Shown here: in pieces, positions 7,413 to 17,734 of the stretch
Position numbering within the stretch: position 1 is the first letter of the stretch
Layout of the letters: each line of letters opens with the position of its first letter
NCBI RefSeq assembly: GCF_022664395.1
Contig: NZ_JAKRET010000004.1
Span: 186,001-250,000 of the forward strand
Direction: 5' to 3'
DNA length: 64,000 nt
DNA from: Sphingomonas lacusdianchii
GTDB lineage: Bacteria; Pseudomonadota; Alphaproteobacteria; Sphingomonadales; Sphingomonadaceae
Translations under genes and position numbers: made by a program
Notes under the pieces: model-generated
Told to the model about the DNA's origin: nothing
What the model saw: only the letters and a program-made list of their open reading frames with translations
The model's database searches: none

Positions 7413-9799
7413 TTCGACACCGGCGCGGGATAGGTGCGCAGCGAGCCAGGCTTCACCTGCACGTCGAAGTCCTTCATGCGGTTTTCCAGATCCTCGACAT
7501 CCTCGATCTCCAGCACGACCGGACGGATGGCGCCGCGATAGACATTGTTCGATCGATCGGCGTCGGCGATTTCGAGCAGCGGATCGACCTCGGCACCGGT
7601 GATCGTCTTGTTGATCACATATTGCCACGTCACCGCCTTCGGATCGTAGCGCCAGACTTCGGCGGGGATGCGGACGATCTCGTTGCTGCCGTCGCTGAAG
7701 GTGAGTTTCAGCGGAACCGGCATGACCAGCCCGCCGATGTTGCGCAGCGAGAAGCGGTAGAATTTGTCCTTCACGTCGAAGGCGGCGCGTTCCTCGGGCG
7801 TCAGCTTGTCGAGCTTTTCGGCGAGGTCGCGGCGGTCCTGCGGGCTGACGGCGAAGCGATCCTGCTGGTCGTAGAAGTCGCGCGTCGCGGGATCGCGTTC
7901 GGTGACGGTGCGCTGTCCGGCATTGTTGCGGACCGTCAGCGACGTGTTCTCGCCATCGCGGATCGCGCGGCGTTCGCGGGCATTGGCTTCCAGATCGCGG
8001 CCGGCGATGCGGCCCTCGACCACCTTGTCGAGCGCGATGTCGACATGGTCGGTCGAATAGAACCAGCCGCGCCAGAACCAGTCGAGATCGACCCCCGAAC
8101 TTTCCTCCATCGTGCGGAAGAAGTCGTAGGGGGTCGGCCGCTTGAAGCGCCAGCGCGTCGCATATTCGCGGAAGGCGCGGTCGAACAGGTCACGGCCCAG
8201 CACCGTCTCGCGCAGGATGGTCAGCGCCGTGGCAGGCTTGCCATAGCCGTTGGCACCAAATTGCAGCACCGAATCCGACTGTGTCATCAGGGGAACCTGA
8301 TTGTCGGACAGCATATATTCGGCGATGTCCTTCGGCTCGCCACGCCGTGACGGGAAGTCCTTGTCCCACAGCTTTTCCGCCTGGAACTGAAGGAAGGTGT
8401 TCAGCCCTTCGTCCATCCACGTCCATTGGCGTTCGTCGCTGTTGACGATCATCGGGAACCAGTCATGCCCGACCTCGTGGATCACCACGCCGATCAGCCC
8501 GGTCTTGGCGCGTTCGGTATAGGTCAGCAGGCCGGTCTTGGGGTCCTTCACCGGGCGCGGCCCGTTGAAGGTGATCATCGGATATTCCATGCCGCCGACC
8601 GGACCGTTGACCGACTGCGCGACCGGATAGGGATAGGGAAAGGCGAATTTGCCATAGACGTCGATGGTGTGGGCGATCGCCTTGGTCGAGAAGGCGTCCC
8701 ACAGCGGACGCGCTTCCTTCGGGTAGAAGGACATCGCCATCACGTTCGGGTTGGCGGCATAGTCCTGCCGCACGTTCATCGCGTCCCACGCGAATTTGCG
8801 GGAGGATGCCCAGCCGAAGTCGCGGACATTCTGTGCGCTGAAGGTCCAGGTCTTGGTGCCCGAAGCCCGGCCGCGTTCGGCGGCGACGGCTTCGTCGGGG
8901 GTGACGATGTACATCGGCGAGGTCGCCGACTTCGCCGCTTCCAGCCGCTGGCGCTGCGTCGCGGTCAGGACCTGATCGGGGTTCTGGAGGACGCCGGTCG
9001 CCGATACGACATGGTCGGACGGCACGGTCAGTGCGACCTTGTAGTCGCCGAATTCGAGGGTGAATTCGCCCGCGTCGAGAAACGCCTTGTTATGCCAGCC
9101 CTCATAGTCTGAATAGACGGCGAGGCGCGGGAACCACTGCGCTCCTTCGAAGATGCAGTTGCCGTCTTCGCCGGTCCCGGTGAAGCATTCGTACCCGGAA
9201 CGGCCATCGACGACCTTCTGCTCGGCCATCGGGAACGACCAGTCGATCGACAGCGTCACTTCGCCGCCGTTGCCGGCGACCGGCTGTGGCAGTTCGATGC
9301 GCAGCAGCGTGTCGGTGACGCGGTAGGAGAGCGGTTGTCCGTCGGGGCCGCGTACCGCCGCGATGGCGAAGCCGCCCTCCCAGTTCTTCATCGCTTCGGC
9401 GCGGCGGATATCGCCGATGCTGATCGTCGTCGCATCGGGCACGGTCTGCGACAGTTGCGCGATCGAACTGCGCTTATACTGGTTCTGGTCGAGCAGCAGC
9501 CATAGATAGGGCAGCGCGTCGGGCGAGTTGTTGCGATAGCGGATGGTCTCGGTGCCCGTGACGACCTTGGTCGCTTCGTTCAGCGATACCTTGACGTCGT
9601 AATCGACCTTTTGCTGCCAGTAGCGATAGCCCGGCGCCCCCGATGCGTTGCGATAATCGGTCGGCGTCGGCCAATCCTCCCCCTCCAGCTGGCGGAACTT
9701 GTCCTGCCAGTCGCCCTTGGTCTGGCGGATCGGGTCGGCGAGCGCGGGCGTCGAGGCGAGCAGCAGGGCGACCAGCGCGATGCGGGATACGGCGGGCAA
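7409..9799 (-). CDS. M1-family zinc metallopeptidase
   Basis: A protein of 796 residues. The zinc site is H441-E-V-G-H445 with the third ligand Glu464 in MDEGLNTF, the standard HEXXH-18-E spacing of M1 aminopeptidases. The exopeptidase loop appears as GGMEYPMI in place of GAMEN. I prefer the TTG start at 9799, because it gives a signal peptide (PAVSRIALVALLLASTPALA) and has GAAAGG about 8 bases upstream; the frame stays open further upstream with arginine-rich non-coding-like sequence. It is probably secreted to the periplasm, trimming peptides from their N-termini. It is followed by the coupled DUF6702-type gene. Confidence 0.9.
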   Translation of the reverse strand: MPAVSRIALVALLLASTPALADPIRQTKGDWQDKFRQLEGEDWPTPTDYRNASGAPGYRYWQQKVDYDVKVSLNEATKVVTGTETIRYRNNSPDALPYLWLLLDQNQYKRSSIAQLSQTVPDATTISIGDIRRAEAMKNWEGGFAIAAVRGPDGQPLSYRVTDTLLRIELPQPVAGNGGEVTLSIDWSFPMAEQKVVDGRSGYECFTGTGEDGNCIFEGAQWFPRLAVYSDYEGWHNKAFLDAGEFTLEFGDYKVALTVPSDHVVSATGVLQNPDQVLTATQRQRLEAAKSATSPMYIVTPDEAVAAERGRASGTKTWTFSAQNVRDFGWASSRKFAWDAMNVRQDYAANPNVMAMSFYPKEARPLWDAFSTKAIAHTIDVYGKFAFPYPYPVAQSVNGPVGGMEYPMITFNGPRPVKDPKTGLLTYTERAKTGLIGVVIHEVGHDWFPMIVNSDERQWTWMDEGLNTFLQFQAEKLWDKDFPSRRGEPKDIAEYMLSDNQVPLMTQSDSVLQFGANGYGKPATALTILRETVLGRDLFDRAFREYATRWRFKRPTPYDFFRTMEESSGVDLDWFWRGWFYSTDHVDIALDKVVEGRIAGRDLEANARERRAIRDGENTSLTVRNNAGQRTVTERDPATRDFYDQQDRFAVSPQDRRDLAEKLDKLTPEERAAFDVKDKFYRFSLRNIGGLVMPVPLKLTFSDGSNEIVRIPAEVWRYDPKAVTWQYVINKTITGAEVDPLLEIADADRSNNVYRGAIRPVVLEIEDVEDLENRMKDFDVQVKPGSLRTYPAPVSK

Positions 9800-9973
9800 G
9801 GGTTTGACCTTTCGAACGGACGGACAGGTAATCGTTGCCGGTGATACGATGCGCGTCAACCATTTGGCGACGGCAATATCGGTATATTGTGACACGACCG
9901 GACCGATGGTTGCGGTCGACCCCGGAGTGCGGCAATCGTTCCGCCGAAATCGAGAAAGGGCAGTGCGCGAGTT

Positions 9974-10933
9974 ATGCTGTTGGACCGGCGGACGATGATC
10001 GGCGCGCTTGCTTCCCTGCCGATCGCGTCGCAGGCCATGGCAGCGCGGACCGATGATCCGTTGCTCTTCGTCTATTTCGGGACCGGCAAGGGCGAGGCGG
10101 CCGGGCTGAAGCTGGCGATCAGCGACGACGGCTTTGCGTTTCGCGAACTTGGCGGTGGGCGAAGCTATCTGCCGCCGATGGTCGGCGAGGCGAAGCTGAT
10201 GCGCGATCCGTTCGTCTTTCGCGGCGTCGGGCGCGACGCACCATGGCATATGGTGTGGACGACGGCGTGGGAGGGGGTGACGATCGGTCACGCCACCAGC
10301 CGCGACCTGCGCCATTGGTCGCCGCAACGCGCGCTGCCGGTGATGGCGGGCGTGAAGGGCACGCGCAATTGCTGGGCGCCCGAGGCGATCTGGGACGCGA
10401 CGGCGAAGGCGTTCGTGGTCTTCTGGTCGAGCACGGTCGCCGGGCGGTTCGAGGAGACGGCGGGGACGTCCGAATCCGGCTACAACCATCGGCTATGGTA
10501 TGTGACGACGCGCGATTTCGTGACGTTCAGCGAGGCGGCGGTGCTGTACGATCCGGGGTTCAGCGTGATCGACGGGACGTTTGCGCATGGGGTGCGCGGG
10601 CTGCATCTGATCGTCAAGGACGAGACGCTGACCCCGCCGCGCAAATGGTTGCAGGTGGCGTCGGCCGGGTCGCCGACCGGGCCGTTCGGGAAACTCAGTA
10701 AGCCGTTCACGCCGCCCTGGGTCGAAGGGCCGATGACGACCGCGATCGGCGGCGAGACGGTGTGTTACTGGGACGTCTATCGCGACGGCAAATGGGGCGC
10801 GGCGGCGACGCGGGACTTCGTGGAATGGCGCGATGTCGGCGCGAAACTGTCGATGCCGCCCGGCGCGCGGCATGGGTCGCTGGTGCGCATTCCACGCGCG
10901 ACGGCCGACGCGCTGGCGCAGGGACCGGCATGA
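9974..10933 (+). CDS. Glycoside hydrolase family 43-like protein
   Basis: A protein of 319 residues with a signal sequence (LLDRRTMIGALASLPIASQAMA, possibly Tat-like). The rest reads as a five-bladed beta propeller of the GH43/GH32/GH68 clan: repeated blades with aromatic strands (LMRDPFVFRG, WHMVWTTAWEG, NCWAPEAIWDATAKAFVVFW, GRFEET). The acidic residues of LMRDPF and APEAIWD sit where clan catalytic acids are expected, but I could not assign all three. The stop overlaps the next gene, a sensor kinase, by four bases, an unusual pairing. Substrate unknown, probably an arabinose- or xylose-containing glycan. Confidence 0.7.
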   Translation: MLLDRRTMIGALASLPIASQAMAARTDDPLLFVYFGTGKGEAAGLKLAISDDGFAFRELGGGRSYLPPMVGEAKLMRDPFVFRGVGRDAPWHMVWTTAWEGVTIGHATSRDLRHWSPQRALPVMAGVKGTRNCWAPEAIWDATAKAFVVFWSSTVAGRFEETAGTSESGYNHRLWYVTTRDFVTFSEAAVLYDPGFSVIDGTFAHGVRGLHLIVKDETLTPPRKWLQVASAGSPTGPFGKLSKPFTPPWVEGPMTTAIGGETVCYWDVYRDGKWGAAATRDFVEWRDVGAKLSMPPGARHGSLVRIPRATADALAQGPA

Positions 10934-13029
10934 CGATCGCCCCCTTTCTGAACGGTGGCGGTCGCGCGGCGGAGATGATCCGTGCGCGCGACTGGTCGGA
11001 CCATCCGCTGGGGCCGCCCGATCAGTGGCCCGAGGGGCTGTGCAGCGCGCTAAGCCTGATCGTCAATTCGCCCGAATCGATGATCTTGTGCTGGGGACCG
11101 GAACTCTGGTTCTTCTTCAACGAAGCCTATTTTCCGCTGCTGGGCCCACGGCTCGACTGGGCAATGGGGGAGCGGTTCGACCGGGTCTGGGCCGATGGCC
11201 TCGAACAGGCGATGCCGATCATCGAGGCGGCCTATGCCGGCAACAGCCCCCGCTATGTCGACGTGCCATGGAAGCTGGATACCGATCGCGGGGCGGCGGA
11301 TACGTGGTGGAGTTTCTCCTATTCGCGCATCCTTGACCGGCGCGGTGATATCGCCGGGCTGTTTATCTTCACCAACGAGACGACGGCGCGGGTGCTGTCC
11401 GATGCGGCACTGAAACGCAGCCAGGCCGAACTGACCACCGCGCTCGACGATCTGCGCCAGTTGAACCGCACGCTGGAGTTGCGCGTCGACCAGCGGACGA
11501 CCGAGCGCAACCTGCTCGCCTCGATCGTCGAGACGACCGACTCGGTCGTCAACGTCATCGACCTCGATTACAACTGGATGGCGATCAACCGGGCGGGGAT
11601 CGACGCGTTCGAGGCGGTGTTCGGGGTCCGGCCGAAGGTCGGCGACAATATCCTCCACCTGATCGCCGATCAGCCCGAGCAGCAGGCGGCGGTCCGATCG
11701 GCATGGGACCCCGCATTGGCGGGCAGGGAATATACCGCGACCGGCGAGTTCGGCGATCCGTCACGCGGCAATGTACGCCGCGCCTATGAGATGAAGTTCA
11801 ACGCCGTCCGCGACGGGCGGGGGCGACAGGTCGGCGCGTTCCAGTTCGTCACCGACGTGACCGAGCGGCGCAAGGCCGAAGCGGCGCTGCTCGAAGCGCA
11901 GGACGCGCTGCGACAGGCGCAGAAGATGGAGGCGATGGGCCAGCTGACCGGCGGCGTGGCACATGATTTTAACAACCTGCTGACCCCGATCCTCGGCAGC
12001 CTCGACCTGTTGCAGCGGCGCGGCACCCTGTCGGCGCGCGAGGCGCGGCTGGTCGATGGCGCGCTGCAATCGGCGGAACGGGCGCGGACCCTGGTCCACC
12101 GGCTGCTGGCGTTCGCGCGGCGGCAACCGTTGCAGTCGGGCCCGGTCGATCTGGTGACGCTGGTCGGCGGGATGAACGAGCTGATCGCAAGCACCGCCGG
12201 GTCGCCGGTCGCGGTGCGGACGATGATCGCCGCCGACCTGCCGCCGGCGCTGGCCGATGCCAACCAGCTTGAAATGGCGATCCTGAACCTGTGCGTGAAT
12301 GCGCGCGACGCGATGCCTGATGGCGGTACGCTGACGATCGCCGCCGATTGCCCCGATGCGCAGGCGACGGCGGCGGCAGCCGTGGCACCCGGTCTATATG
12401 TCCGACTGTCGGTGATCGATACCGGGACCGGCATGGATGCCGAGACGGCCGCGCGCGCGATCGAGCCGTTCTTTTCGACCAAGGGCATCGGGCGCGGTAC
12501 CGGCCTTGGCCTGTCGATGGTCCATGGGCTGGCGCTGCAACTGGGGGGCACGATGGCGATCGTCAGTGCCCCCGGTCTGGGCACGCGCATCGACCTGTGG
12601 CTGCCGGTCAGCGGCGAACGCGTGCGGCAGGTGGAGGCGGGCGACGAGGAGGCGGCCGGCGAAGCCGGGTTCCGCGGGCGAGCACTGGTGGTCGATGACG
12701 AGGCTTTGGTGCGGATGACGACCGCCGACATGCTCCAGAGCCTGGGATATGAGGTGGTCGAGGCCGATGGTGCGACCGAGGCGGAACAAATGCTGGCGCA
12801 GCGGCGCTTCGACCTGGTGGTGACCGATCATCTGATGCCCGGACGGACCGGCGTGTGGCTGGCGCGCTCGATTCACGACCGGCACCCCGGGCTGCCGGTG
12901 CTGATCGTATCGGGTTACGCCGATATCGACGGTCTGGCACCCGACCTGCCGCGCCTGACCAAACCGTTCCGCGAGGCCGAACTGGCCCGTGCGATCGCCG
13001 GACTGGCGGGCACTCCCACCGATCGTTGA
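10930..13029 (+). CDS. Hybrid sensor histidine kinase (PAS-PAS-HisKA-HATPase-REC)
   Basis: A protein of 699 residues with no membrane segment, so cytosolic. An N-terminal PAS-like domain (about 20-155), a coiled-coil linker and a second PAS (about 200-325) precede the kinase core with His345 in [14 protein letters not shown]. The ATPase domain has [20 protein letters not shown] and [10 protein letters not shown]-terminal receiver (about 580-692) carries Asp633 in VVTDHLMPG and Lys at LTKPFREAE. It starts inside the last codons of the GH43-like gene (ATGA). Such soluble kinases with this layout often sense light, redox or small molecules; no cysteine of the LOV type (NCRFLQ) is seen in the PAS domains. 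Confidence 0.92.
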   Translation: MTIAPFLNGGGRAAEMIRARDWSDHPLGPPDQWPEGLCSALSLIVNSPESMILCWGPELWFFFNEAYFPLLGPRLDWAMGERFDRVWADGLEQAMPIIEAAYAGNSPRYVDVPWKLDTDRGAADTWWSFSYSRILDRRGDIAGLFIFTNETTARVLSDAALKRSQAELTTALDDLRQLNRTLELRVDQRTTERNLLASIVETTDSVVNVIDLDYNWMAINRAGIDAFEAVFGVRPKVGDNILHLIADQPEQQAAVRSAWDPALAGREYTATGEFGDPSRGNVRRAYEMKFNAVRDGRGRQVGAFQFVTDVTERRKAEAALLEAQDALRQAQKMEAMGQLTGGVAHDFNNLLTPILGSLDLLQRRGTLSAREARLVDGALQSAERARTLVHRLLAFARRQPLQSGPVDLVTLVGGMNELIASTAGSPVAVRTMIAADLPPALADANQLEMAILNLCVNARDAMPDGGTLTIAADCPDAQATAAAAVAPGLYVRLSVIDTGTGMDAETAARAIEPFFSTKGIGRGTGLGLSMVHGLALQLGGTMAIVSAPGLGTRIDLWLPVSGERVRQVEAGDEEAAGEAGFRGRALVVDDEALVRMTTADMLQSLGYEVVEADGATEAEQMLAQRRFDLVVTDHLMPGRTGVWLARSIHDRHPGLPVLIVSGYADIDGLAPDLPRLTKPFREAELARAIAGLAGTPTDR

Positions 13030-13040
13030 AGGAAGTTGCG

Positions 13041-13565
13041 ATGACCCGACCCCAAGGGACCGAGGGATTTACCCTCAACCAGACCATGTTGCGCGTCCGC
13101 GATCCCAGCGCCAGTATCGCTTTCTATCAGGACGTGCTGGGCATGACCCTGCTGCAAAAGCTGGATTTCGACGATGCGGCATTCTCGCTCTATTTTCTCG
13201 GCTTTCTGCGCGACGGTGAGACGGTGCCCAGCGATCCCAAGGAGCGCGCGCGGTTCGTGTTCAGCCGGGAGACGACGCTGGAGCTGACGCATAATTGGGG
13301 GACGGAGGACGATCCCGATTTCGCGGGATATCACAGCGGCAACGACGATCCGCGCGGCTTCGGGCATCTGGGCATCAGCGTGCCCGACGTCGCCGCCGCC
13401 TGCGCCCGGTTTGAGGAACTGGGCGTCACCTTCCGCAAGCGGCCCGATGAGGGGCGGATGAAGGACATCGCCTTCATCACCGATCCCGATGGCTATTGGA
13501 TCGAGATCCTGTCGCCGAACGGTATGACTCAGGCGGTGGTCGATGCAGCGGGGGATGACGCATGA
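13041..13565 (+). CDS. gloA: Lactoylglutathione lyase (glyoxalase I)
   Basis: A protein of 174 residues of the vicinal-oxygen-chelate fold. Family landmarks are [20 protein letters not shown] at the first metal-binding half, [19 protein letters not shown] with the metal His, and [10 protein letters not shown] with the metal Glu near the C-terminus. It isomerises the methylglyoxal-glutathione adduct to S-lactoylglutathione in the cytosol. GAAGGAAG lies before the ATG at 13041. The stop overlaps the start of the next gene, an oxidoreductase, by four bases, suggesting a joint role in carbonyl detoxification. Confidence 0.93.
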   Translation: MTRPQGTEGFTLNQTMLRVRDPSASIAFYQDVLGMTLLQKLDFDDAAFSLYFLGFLRDGETVPSDPKERARFVFSRETTLELTHNWGTEDDPDFAGYHSGNDDPRGFGHLGISVPDVAAACARFEELGVTFRKRPDEGRMKDIAFITDPDGYWIEILSPNGMTQAVVDAAGDDA

Positions 13566-14569
13566 AGGCGGTCCAATTGCGCGCACCCGGCGGGCTCGAC
13601 CGGCTCGAACTAGTCGACCGCGCCGATCCGGGACAGCCGGGGGCGGGTGAGATACGGGTGAAACTGCATGGCAGCTCGCTCAACTTCCACGACTATATCG
13701 TCGCCAGCGGCAAGTCGCCGGCCGAAGACGGGCGGGTGCCGATGGCCGATGGCGCCGGGATCGTCGAAGCGGTGGGCGAGGGCGTGACCGGCTTCGCGGT
13801 CGGCGATCTGGTCGTGTCGTGCTTCTTCCCCGATTGGCAGGACGGCGCGGCGACCATCGGCGATTTCGCGCGGACGCCGGGCGACGGCATCGATGGATTC
13901 GCGCAGGAGGTGGTCGTGTTGCCCGCCACCGCCTTCACCCTCGCGCCCAAGGGCTGGGACGCGGTCGAGGCGGCGACGATCACCACGGCCGGGCTGACCG
14001 CATGGCGGGCGCTGGTCGTCGATGGCGGGTTGAAGGCGGGCGACCGGGTGCTGCTGCTCGGCACCGGCGGCGTGTCGATCTGGGCATTGCAAATCGCCGC
14101 GGTAATGGGCGCGAAGGTCGCAATCACCTCGTCGAGCGACGACAAGCTGGCGCGCGCGGCGGCGATGGGCGCGGACTTCACCGTCAACTATCGCAGCGAT
14201 GCCGATTGGGGCACGACGGTCGCGCAATGGGCGGACGGACGCGGCGTCGATCACGTCGTCGAGGTCGGCGGACCGGCGACGCTGGCGCAGTCGATCGCCG
14301 CGGTGCGCGTCGGCGGGCATATCTCGCTGATCGGGGTGCTGACCGGACGTGGCGGCGAGGTCCCGACCGCAGCGCTGATGGCGAAGCAGGCGCGGCTGCA
14401 AGGGCTAATCGTCGGCAGCCGGCGCGAACAGCAGGACTTCGTCCGCGCGCTGGATGCTACGGGCATTCGGCCGGTCGTAGATCGGCGATTTGGGCTAGGC
14501 GAATTGGCCGAGGCATTCCGTTTTCAGGAGGGCGGCGAGCATTTTGGCAAGATTGGGGTGGAATGGTAG
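13562..14569 (+). CDS. Zinc-type alcohol dehydrogenase-like / quinone oxidoreductase
   Basis: A protein of 335 residues of the medium-chain dehydrogenase/reductase superfamily. The N-terminal GroES-like domain has [17 protein letters not shown] and [14 protein letters not shown]. The catalytic zinc ligands of true alcohol dehydrogenases are not evident at the usual Cys position, which favours an NADPH-dependent reductase. The Rossmann domain has the nucleotide loop [16 protein letters not shown] and the strand [18 protein letters not shown]. It is translationally coupled to glyoxalase I, so it may reduce reactive aldehydes or quinones. Substrate not determined. Confidence 0.85.
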   Translation: MKAVQLRAPGGLDRLELVDRADPGQPGAGEIRVKLHGSSLNFHDYIVASGKSPAEDGRVPMADGAGIVEAVGEGVTGFAVGDLVVSCFFPDWQDGAATIGDFARTPGDGIDGFAQEVVVLPATAFTLAPKGWDAVEAATITTAGLTAWRALVVDGGLKAGDRVLLLGTGGVSIWALQIAAVMGAKVAITSSSDDKLARAAAMGADFTVNYRSDADWGTTVAQWADGRGVDHVVEVGGPATLAQSIAAVRVGGHISLIGVLTGRGGEVPTAALMAKQARLQGLIVGSRREQQDFVRALDATGIRPVVDRRFGLGELAEAFRFQEGGEHFGKIGVEW

Positions 14570-15035
14570 GGGGCGGGCGCTCAGGTCTCGCTCGGTCGTT
14601 TGGACCTGACCTCCGTTCGTCCTGATAGGCTGATGGGGACGATCGATCAGGCGCCGCTCGCCACGCTGCCGGTGCGGCAGTGCTGTTCTGCGCATTGGTG
14701 CGGGCGCGCAGCCTGCTCGTCGTCGATCCGGACCATGCGCCGGATGCCTATAAGACCGGGCTGCTCAACCGGTTGCTGACCCAGAATGTCGCGGTCGGCC
14801 GACAGGCGCTGCTGCTGTCGGCGACGACCGTTTCCGGCTCGGACGGCTGCCGCTGTACCACGATCAATGGGGTTTGCGGCAGCGTTAGCCGCTGATCCGG
14901 CAAAGCCGGAACAGAGCGGGCCGGTGCCGCTTCGAAGCAAGCGGATCAGACTTAAGCCATAACCGTCGGCCATGGTCCGGTTGACGTGTCCGTGCGATCG
15001 GCGGAGGTTCGCCCTTTGTCACGACCGGAGCCGCC
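14570..15035. other. Intergenic stretch without recognised gene
   Basis: These 466 bases separate the oxidoreductase from the AmpG-like permease. Short open frames on both strands (for example 14680-14895 plus, 14647-14973 minus) have no recognisable domain and no convincing ribosome site. GC-rich composition persists, so it may include a decayed gene. A promoter for the permease operon must lie at its right end, but no clear hexamers are seen. Confidence 0.5.
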
Positions 15036-16535
15036 ATGACCGCATCCGCCGCTGTTGCGGTCCCGCCTGCCGACGCCGCCCCGCATCCGGGGGGCAGGGC
15101 GATGCTGGTCTATGGGTTGCTCGGCTTTGCCGCCGGGCTGCCTTTCTACATGTTTTCGACGGTGCTGGTGCTGCGGTTGCAGGCGCATGGCGTGGCGCTG
15201 ACCGTGCTGGGCTTTTTCGCATGGGTGCAGCTGCTGCCGACGCTGAAATTCATGTGGGCGCCGCTGCTCGATCGCTATGACGTGCCGGGGTTCGCGCGCT
15301 TCTGGGGCAAAAGGCGCGGGTGGATCATGCTGGCGCAGCTGGGCATCGTCAGCGCGATGGCGGCGATGGCATGGACATCGGACGATGCGTCGCTGCCGCT
15401 GACCGCGCTGTTCGCGGTGCTGCTCGCCTTCTGGACGACGACGCTGGAGGTGGCGGCCGACGCGTGGCGGATCGAGTTGTTCCCCACACAGGACCAGCAG
15501 GGGCCGATCGTCGCCGCGAACCTGTGGGGGTATCGCAGCGCGATGGTCGCGGCGGGCAGCGGGGCGCTGTTGCTGGCCGACAGCGGCGGCTGGGCGCTTG
15601 CCTATCTGGCGATCGCGGTGGCGGCGTTCCTGCCGTTTCCGATCCTCGTCGCGATGCGGCCGGCGGAAGCGCGCGGCGGCGGGCGGATGGTCGCGCTGTT
15701 GACCGGCATCGGCGGCGGGGCGGCGATCCTCGGCGTCGTCGCGGCGGTAACGGGGACGGTCGGCTATGTCCTGTTGCAGGCGGCGGCGGCGATCGGGATC
15801 GATGCGCAGAGCAACGTCACGCCATGGGTGCTGGGGCTGTGCATGGTGCCGTTCCTCGCCATGGCGGCGGCGCTGCCATGGATCCGAAAGGCACCGCCGA
15901 CCGCGCCGATCCGCACCTCGACCGCGATCGGCCCCTATGTCGATTTCTTCTGGCGATACCAGTACGCCGCGATCCTGCTGATGGCGTTCGTGTCGCTGTA
16001 CCGGATGGGCGACGTGCTGGCGCTGAACCTGTCCAAGCCGATGATAAAGGGGCTGGGCTATTCGCTCAGCCAGATCGGGCGGGCGGACGGCGTGGTCGCG
16101 CTGGTGGCGAGCATGGTCGGGGTCGGTCTGGGTGGCTGGATGGTGACGCGGCGGCCGATGGGCTGGGCGTTGGCGGTGGGTGCGGTGGTCGCGGCGATCG
16201 GCAATTTCGGCTTCGTCTGGCTGGCGCACCAGGGCGTGAGCGAGGCGATGCTGTATGTCGCGACGGCACTGGACCAGTTCGGCAACGGGTTCGCGGGCGC
16301 GGTGTTCGTCGTCTATCTCTCGCTGCTGGTGAACCCGCGCTATCCCGGCGCGCAATATGCGTTCCTGACCGGCTTCGCGTTCCTGTTGCCGCGAATGCTG
16401 GCAGGCGCCGGGGGATCGATGGTGAATGTCATCGGCTATGACGGGTTCTTCCTGTTGTCTGGGGCGGTCAGCCTTGCCGCCATCCCGTTCCTGCCGCTGC
16501 TGACGAAGATCCGCGCGCGGGAGGATGACGCATGA
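15036..16535 (+). CDS. AmpG-family MFS permease
   Basis: A protein of 499 residues with about 12-14 membrane helices. The N-terminus (YGLLGFAAGLPFYMFSTVL) and the loops FMWAPLLDRYD and KRRGWIML match AmpG proteins, which import anhydromuropeptides (GlcNAc-anhMurNAc peptides) into the cytoplasm with protons for cell-wall recycling. The segment EVAADAWRIELFPTQDQQG is also typical. The ATG at 15036 follows a GGAG-containing leader. The stop overlaps the start of a serine hydrolase by four bases, so the imported material may be that enzyme's substrate. Whether it transports muropeptides or other peptides is an inference. Confidence 0.8.
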   Translation: MTASAAVAVPPADAAPHPGGRAMLVYGLLGFAAGLPFYMFSTVLVLRLQAHGVALTVLGFFAWVQLLPTLKFMWAPLLDRYDVPGFARFWGKRRGWIMLAQLGIVSAMAAMAWTSDDASLPLTALFAVLLAFWTTTLEVAADAWRIELFPTQDQQGPIVAANLWGYRSAMVAAGSGALLLADSGGWALAYLAIAVAAFLPFPILVAMRPAEARGGGRMVALLTGIGGGAAILGVVAAVTGTVGYVLLQAAAAIGIDAQSNVTPWVLGLCMVPFLAMAAALPWIRKAPPTAPIRTSTAIGPYVDFFWRYQYAAILLMAFVSLYRMGDVLALNLSKPMIKGLGYSLSQIGRADGVVALVASMVGVGLGGWMVTRRPMGWALAVGAVVAAIGNFGFVWLAHQGVSEAMLYVATALDQFGNGFAGAVFVVYLSLLVNPRYPGAQYAFLTGFAFLLPRMLAGAGGSMVNVIGYDGFFLLSGAVSLAAIPFLPLLTKIRAREDDA

Positions 16536-17545
16536 TCGACCGGGCCTTTGCCATAGCGGAGCGGTATGTCGGGGAAGGGCGGATACCCGGCGCGACGCTC
16601 GGCATCGTCACCGCCGACGGCACGCGGGACGTGCGCGTCGCCGGGCTGGCGCAGCGGGTGCCGAGCGAAGAGCCGCTGACCCGCGACCATTGGTTCGACC
16701 TCGCATCGGTCAGCAAGGTGATCGCCACCACCCGCTTCGTGCTGCAACTGGTGGAGGATGGCCGGATCGACCTCGACCGGCCGCTGACCGATGCGATTCC
16801 CGACCTGCGGCAGTATGATGTCGCGGGGGCGGCGGAGCGGCGGCTGACCTTTCGCGACTGTCTGGTCCATCGCACCTTCCTGCCCGCCGTCGAGCCGATC
16901 TATACCTATGGCGACGATCCCGCGCGGCTGCGGGCGTTCGTGTTGCAGCGGGAATGGCGGCACGGACCGCCGGTCTATTCGGACATCAATTTCATCCTGC
17001 TCGGGATTGCGGTCGAGCGGATCATCGGTGCGGGGCTGGACGCGCTGCCCTTGGGTCCGGGACTGAGCTGGGGGCCGCCGCCGGGACCGGCGGTCGCGAC
17101 CGAGCGGTGTTCGTGGCGCGGGCGCGTGCTCAAAGGCGAAGTGCATGACGAAAATTGCTTCGCCATGGGCGGGCGGACCGGCCATGCGGGACTGTTCGGG
17201 ACCGTCGATGGTGTGCTCGACTTCGCGGCGGGCCTGCTCGACGGGACGGGGGCGTCGGCGGCGATGCTCGACGCGATCCGGACGCCGGTGCAGGGCCATC
17301 GGACGGCGGGCTGGGAAATCCGCTTTCCCGGCTGGTCGGGCGGGCAGGCATGTTCGGCGGGGACGATCGGCCATACCGGCTTTACCGGGACCGGGCTGTG
17401 GGTCGATTTCGAGCGGGGGCTGGCATGGACGCTGCTGACCAACCGGGTGCATCCGACGCGGCATGTCGACAGCGGGATCTTCGCGCTGCGGCCGGTGGTA
17501 GGGGATGCGGTGGTGGCAGAGTTTGATGCGATAACAAATGGTTAG
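16532..17545 (+). CDS. Serine hydrolase, beta-lactamase/PBP-like fold, no signal peptide
   Basis: A protein of 337 residues of the beta-lactamase (class C/esterase) family. Catalytic S59-V-S-K62 is visible; the second motif is Y149-S-D151 instead of YxN; the third is H281-T-G283. The N-terminus (IDRAFAIAERYVGEGRIPG) has no signal peptide, so the enzyme should be cytosolic, unlike most members. It is coupled by a four-base overlap to the AmpG-like permease, which suggests that it processes an imported peptide, ester or muropeptide. Resistance to beta-lactams is not implied by this sequence. Confidence 0.82.
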   Translation: MIDRAFAIAERYVGEGRIPGATLGIVTADGTRDVRVAGLAQRVPSEEPLTRDHWFDLASVSKVIATTRFVLQLVEDGRIDLDRPLTDAIPDLRQYDVAGAAERRLTFRDCLVHRTFLPAVEPIYTYGDDPARLRAFVLQREWRHGPPVYSDINFILLGIAVERIIGAGLDALPLGPGLSWGPPPGPAVATERCSWRGRVLKGEVHDENCFAMGGRTGHAGLFGTVDGVLDFAAGLLDGTGASAAMLDAIRTPVQGHRTAGWEIRFPGWSGGQACSAGTIGHTGFTGTGLWVDFERGLAWTLLTNRVHPTRHVDSGIFALRPVVGDAVVAEFDAITNG

Positions 17546-17561
17546 ACGTTATGGCCTGCGT

Positions 17562-17585
17562 CAAAGTTCACTAAGTTCACACTTG
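17562..17585. repeat. 24-base dispersed repeat, copy 1
   Basis: The segment begins CAAAGTTCAC, contains the tandem GTTCAC-nAA-GTTCAC and ends CACTTG. It differs by one base from the copy at 45463-45486. It lies 17 bases after a stop codon. Confidence 0.6.
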
Positions 17586-17734
17586 CCACGCTTTGGTGTG
17601 CGCGTTGTGGTTGGGTGCTGCAGGCGTGCGGGTTTTGGCGTTGAGACAGAACGCCGGCAGCATAGTGAAGCGATGCGATGTAGGAAAACAGACCGGTCGG
17701 GCCGGACATTTTCTGTTTATCCCCGACAGCACGA

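Noticed and set aside
14680-14895. Short plus-strand open frame in the gap before the AmpG-like gene
   Set aside because: No recognisable domain, no ribosome site, and an equally long frame exists on the other strand.
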